Assembly: GCA_028710415.1 (NCBI GenBank)
Contig: JAQTUE010000004.1
Coordinates: 124,001-188,000, forward strand
Origin: Paludibacter sp.
GTDB lineage: Bacteria > Bacteroidota > Bacteroidia > Bacteroidales > Paludibacteraceae
Length of the DNA stretch: 64,000 nt
Direction: 5' to 3'
The translations under genes were made by a program, and so were the position numbers. This document shows positions 61,253 through 64,000 of this stretch, one piece after another. The stretch's first letter is position 1. Every line of letters starts with the position of its first letter. The notes beneath the pieces were generated by a model, which saw only the letters and a list, made by a program, of their open reading frames with translations, ran no database searches and had not been told where the DNA came from.

Positions 61253-62422
61253 ATGCATTTATGTAAACAATCCTGGAGATGGTATGGTCCCAATGATCCT
61301 GTATCTCTATCCGACATTCGTCAAGCCGGTGCAACTGACATAGTTACGGCATTACATCAGATCCCAAATGGCGAAGTATGGCCTGTAGAGGCAATTTTAG
61401 AACGTAAAAAGATAGTTGCCGACGCCGGGCTTGTGTGGTCGGTAGTGGAAAGTGTTCCTGTACACGAAGATATCAAAAAACGCAGCGGGAATTATAAACT
61501 GTACATTGAAAATTACAAACAATCGGTTCGTAATCTGGCTGAATGCGGGATCTTTATTGTGACTTACAACTTTATGCCTATCCTGGATTGGACCCGGACC
61601 GACCTGGCGTATACGATGCCTGATGGTTCAAAAGCATTGCGTTTTGAGATGGCAGCATTTGTGGCTTTTGACCTGTTTATGCTAAAACGTCCGAATGCTG
61701 AAAAAGATTATACCCCGGACCAGATTGCCAAAGCAAAAGCCCGTTTTGAAGGCATGAGCGATCAGGAAAAGGAAACACTTACACGGAATATTATTGCCGG
61801 TTTGCCGGGAGCAGAAGAAAGCTTCACCCTGGAACAATTTCAGGCAGCATTGGATACCTATGAAGGTATTACGGAAGATAATTTACGGAACAATTTGTTC
61901 TATTTTATAAACGAAATAACTACTGTAGCCGATCAGGTAGGAGTGCAGATGGCTATCCACCCGGATGATCCACCCCGTTCAATCTTAGGATTACCACGTA
62001 TTTTAAGTACCGCCGAAGATGTTCGCAAGCTTTTTGCAGCAGTACCGAGCCTGGCAAACGGAATATGTTTATGCACAGGTTCATTTGGAGTATCATCTGT
62101 CAATGACCTGACTTCCATGTTACGTGAATTTGGAGAACGGTTGTATTATGTACACTTTCGCAGTACAAAACGTGATGCGGAAGGTGATTTTTATGAAGAC
62201 AACCACCTGGAAGGCGATGTGGATATGTACGAAGCCATGAAAGCATTGCTGGTGGTGGAATATACCTATAAACGGAATATCCCTATGCGTCCGGATCACG
62301 GTCATCAGATGATCGACGACCTGCACAAGAAGACTAATCCGGGATATTCGTGCATCGGCATGCTGCGCGGAATGGCTGAATTGAGGGGACTGGAAATGGG
62401 AATATCAAGAACGCTATTTTGA
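61253..62422 (+). CDS. uxuA: Mannonate dehydratase
   Basis: Dehydrates D-mannonate to 2-keto-3-deoxygluconate; TIM-barrel metal enzyme, 389 residues from the ATG at 61253 ([19 protein letters not shown], matching the usual UxuA start; the upstream in-frame ATG at 61193 adds 20 unrelated residues). [47 protein letters not shown] and MRPDHGHQM are the conserved metal and substrate blocks. It supplies substrate for the KDG kinases. Confidence 0.95.
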   Translation: MHLCKQSWRWYGPNDPVSLSDIRQAGATDIVTALHQIPNGEVWPVEAILERKKIVADAGLVWSVVESVPVHEDIKKRSGNYKLYIENYKQSVRNLAECGIFIVTYNFMPILDWTRTDLAYTMPDGSKALRFEMAAFVAFDLFMLKRPNAEKDYTPDQIAKAKARFEGMSDQEKETLTRNIIAGLPGAEESFTLEQFQAALDTYEGITEDNLRNNLFYFINEITTVADQVGVQMAIHPDDPPRSILGLPRILSTAEDVRKLFAAVPSLANGICLCTGSFGVSSVNDLTSMLREFGERLYYVHFRSTKRDAEGDFYEDNHLEGDVDMYEAMKALLVVEYTYKRNIPMRPDHGHQMIDDLHKKTNPGYSCIGMLRGMAELRGLEMGISRTLF

Positions 62423-62818
62423 ATTGACAAAACCCCTAACCTGGACAAGCCAGAATTAAGAATAGAATTAAGAATAGAACGCTGATTAACGCTGATTTGG
62501 CGGATTAAAAACGGATTTGAAAAATACTGCGTATTTTGATTTTAAACCAACATTGGACAAGTCCGAATGAAAGAGTTAGTAATAAATTATGCAATATTGT
62601 GCCAATAAATAAACGAAATTAAGAGTTAAGATACTAAAGGGGAACTAAGTTACTTCTGTCTCCTATTTATTGGTAAACTATTAGTTTCCCTGTTCAGTGG
62701 CTGAATTGGAAAAGTCAGTTTTAATTATTATTATTATTATTATTATTTAGAAAACTATTAATCAATGCTATCCCGGTTCCCCTTTAGGGGTTAGGGGTTC
62801 TTATAAAACACACAAATC
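62423..62818. repeat. Interrupted CCCCTAAAGGGG bracket between uxuA and the kdgK paralogue
   Basis: About 395 bp. The right arm (62777-62798) is intact. The expected left arm is split: ACCCCTAACC at 62432-62441 and CTAAAGGGGAACT at 62634-62646, separated by about 192 bp that contain AACGCTGATTAACGCTGATT, AGAATTAAGAATAGAATTA and two TGGACAAG words (62442 and about 62552), plus an ATT microsatellite near 62727-62748. No gene is visible. Confidence 0.65.
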
Positions 62819-63898
62819 ATGAGCATAGAATTAAAGAAAGATTGCGCTTACTCGCTGCTTGTAGCAACAAGCATGGGGGTTCGCATAACACCGGTGAACG
62901 GCCAGCCTGTTCATAGCAGTAAGTTATTTGAAATGGAGGTATCCAGTGCTGAAACGAACGTGGCAAGCATTGCTTCCTATTTAGGGTTACCGGTAAAAGT
63001 ACTGACCACTTTTGTTCAGGACAGTCCGATAGCACAAATGATAAAAAGCAACCTGAAAAGCCGCCATATGGATTATGAAGGTCCGGAAGTGCCTCAGGGT
63101 GATCCATGGGGCTACCGCCATCAATTCAACATTGCTGATAGCGGATTTGGTTCCAGGGGACCCCGCGTGCTGAACGACCGTGCAGGTGAAGTAGGACGTA
63201 CTTTAAATGTAAAAGATTTCGATTTAGATCGTATCTTTGCAAAAGAAGGAGTACAAATCCTGCACTTATCAGGTTTGATCGGTGCTTTATCACCTGAAAC
63301 AAGTAATTTCTGCCTTCAACTGGCTCGTTTTGCCAAGAAGAATGGTACCCGTATTTCTTTTGATTTAAACTACCGTGCTTCTTTCTGGAAAGGCCGTGAC
63401 CAGGAACTGCGTGAAATATTCACTGAGATAGCATCGGTTTCGGACATATTGATTGGAAACGAAGAAGATTTCCAGCTTTGCCTGGGCATTGAAGGTCCGG
63501 AAGCCGGAGGTAAAGGCATAGATGCTCAAATTGAAGGTTTTAAAGGCATGATTGGACGTGTGAAAAAGGCATTCCCGAATGCTTCAGTTTATGCCACGAC
63601 ATTACGTCAGGTAATCAGTACCAATGAACACTTATGGGGTGCTATCATGCTTGATGGTGATACCTGGAATGTAATCGAACCTCGCAAAATCAATGTACTG
63701 GACCGTATTGGTGGTGGGGATGGATTTGTAGGAGGTATGCTTTATGCTATTCTGAAAGGCTGGGATTCTGAAAAATGGGCTCAGTTTGGATGGGCATCAG
63801 GGGCTTTGGCTACTACATTCCTGACTGATTATGCACAACCTTCGGATGAAGAAATGATCTGGAGTATCTGGGGAGGAAATGCCAGAGTTAAAAGGTAG
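62819..63898 (+). CDS. PfkB-family sugar kinase, second KDG kinase-like
   Basis: 359-residue ribokinase-family protein in the right hexuronate cluster. The catalytic end is intact (VLDRIGGGDGFVGGMLYAILKGW, with the GGGD aspartate), but the N-terminal substrate motif GG-(x)-NVA has changed to SSAETNVASIASYLG. The overall architecture (ISFDLNYRASFWKGRDQE, SDILIGNEEDFQLCLGI) is that of bacterial KDG kinases. It probably phosphorylates KDG or a related keto-sugar acid. A GTAGTAGG repeat starts directly after the TAG stop. Confidence 0.85.
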   Translation: MSIELKKDCAYSLLVATSMGVRITPVNGQPVHSSKLFEMEVSSAETNVASIASYLGLPVKVLTTFVQDSPIAQMIKSNLKSRHMDYEGPEVPQGDPWGYRHQFNIADSGFGSRGPRVLNDRAGEVGRTLNVKDFDLDRIFAKEGVQILHLSGLIGALSPETSNFCLQLARFAKKNGTRISFDLNYRASFWKGRDQELREIFTEIASVSDILIGNEEDFQLCLGIEGPEAGGKGIDAQIEGFKGMIGRVKKAFPNASVYATTLRQVISTNEHLWGAIMLDGDTWNVIEPRKINVLDRIGGGDGFVGGMLYAILKGWDSEKWAQFGWASGALATTFLTDYAQPSDEEMIWSIWGGNARVKR

Positions 63899-63936
63899 AA
63901 AGTAGTAGGTAGTAGGTAGTAGGTAGTAGGTAGTGG
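63899..63936. repeat. GTAGTAGG tandem repeat after the last gene
   Basis: About four and a half copies of the 8-bp word AGTAGGTA directly abut the stop codon of the kinase gene. Same family as 42603-42658. Confidence 0.8.
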
Positions 63937-64000
63937 GTAATCCGTTGAACGACTGCTTTCTATATATTATCCCTCTTTATTTACTAAAACTAATTGAATA

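Overview
The window is a chromosome segment from an AT-rich member of the Bacteroidota, probably an anaerobic Bacteroidales. The evidence is the promoter type (TTTG or TTCG, about 19 nt, then TAnnTTTG), the many lipoproteins, and gene families typical of the phylum: the LL-diaminopimelate aminotransferase pathway, GSCFA, DUF4251, DUF6660, a fused CzcA-TolC efflux pump and UxaE. No rRNA or tRNA gene was seen. Products were named from motifs and family memory, not from database searches.

Layout. 0-2.3 kb: dapF-dapL, lysine and peptidoglycan precursor synthesis (dapL runs off the left edge). 2.7-11 kb: OmpA-like lipoprotein, two secreted or lipoprotein genes of unknown role, thiol peroxidase, a metzincin-like lipoprotein, a cytoplasmic GH13 enzyme and a DUF4251 lipoprotein. 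11.6-19 kb: a carboxyltransferase/pyruvate carboxylase B-like protein without the biotinyl lysine, an amino acid permease, a stand-alone OmpR-type DNA-binding domain, an epimerase-like protein and an Nramp metal transporter. 19-24 kb: queD-queE (queuosine) and a leftward run of maf, a UbiA prenyltransferase, a DUF2520 dehydrogenase, a small membrane protein, a nitroreductase and a DUF3298 lipoprotein. 25.3-31.9 kb: a heavy-metal resistance cluster (Cys-rich DUF6660 protein, RND pump fused to its outer-membrane channel, adaptor, Cys/Lys-rich exported protein).

33-40.8 kb and 57.2-63.9 kb are two halves of one hexuronate catabolic system. The left half has uxaC, kdgK, eda and an ExuT-type importer, plus an extracellular esterase and a DUF2264 protein. 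The right half has a LacI regulator, uxaE, an SDR mannonate/fructuronate oxidoreductase, uxuA and a second KDG kinase. The same LacI-type operator, in a pair about 72-76 bp apart, lies upstream of uxaC and around the lacI promoter, so the regulator probably controls both halves.

Between the halves (41-56 kb) is a defence-type island: a YafQ-like toxin-antitoxin pair, a nucleotidyltransferase/HEPN pair, an orphan HicB-like antitoxin, a complete type V-A CRISPR-Cas locus (cas12a-cas4-cas1-cas2 and an array of 39 repeats and 38 spacers) and a truncated dinD. Cas12a keeps all its nuclease and crRNA-processing residues. The crRNA-sense repeat reads on the minus strand, and a good promoter sits 23 nt upstream of the leader-proximal repeat.

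The intergenic DNA is unusually rich in structured repeats. The most striking is a roughly 165-bp element with long terminal inverted repeats and exactly five 11-bp tandem units, present in two opposite-facing copies (25.0 and 56.7 kb) with a diverged third relative at 3.7 kb. Other repeat families sit within 0-12 nt of the stop codons of about ten genes, in one case supplying the stop codon and in another supplying the C-terminus of a truncated gene.
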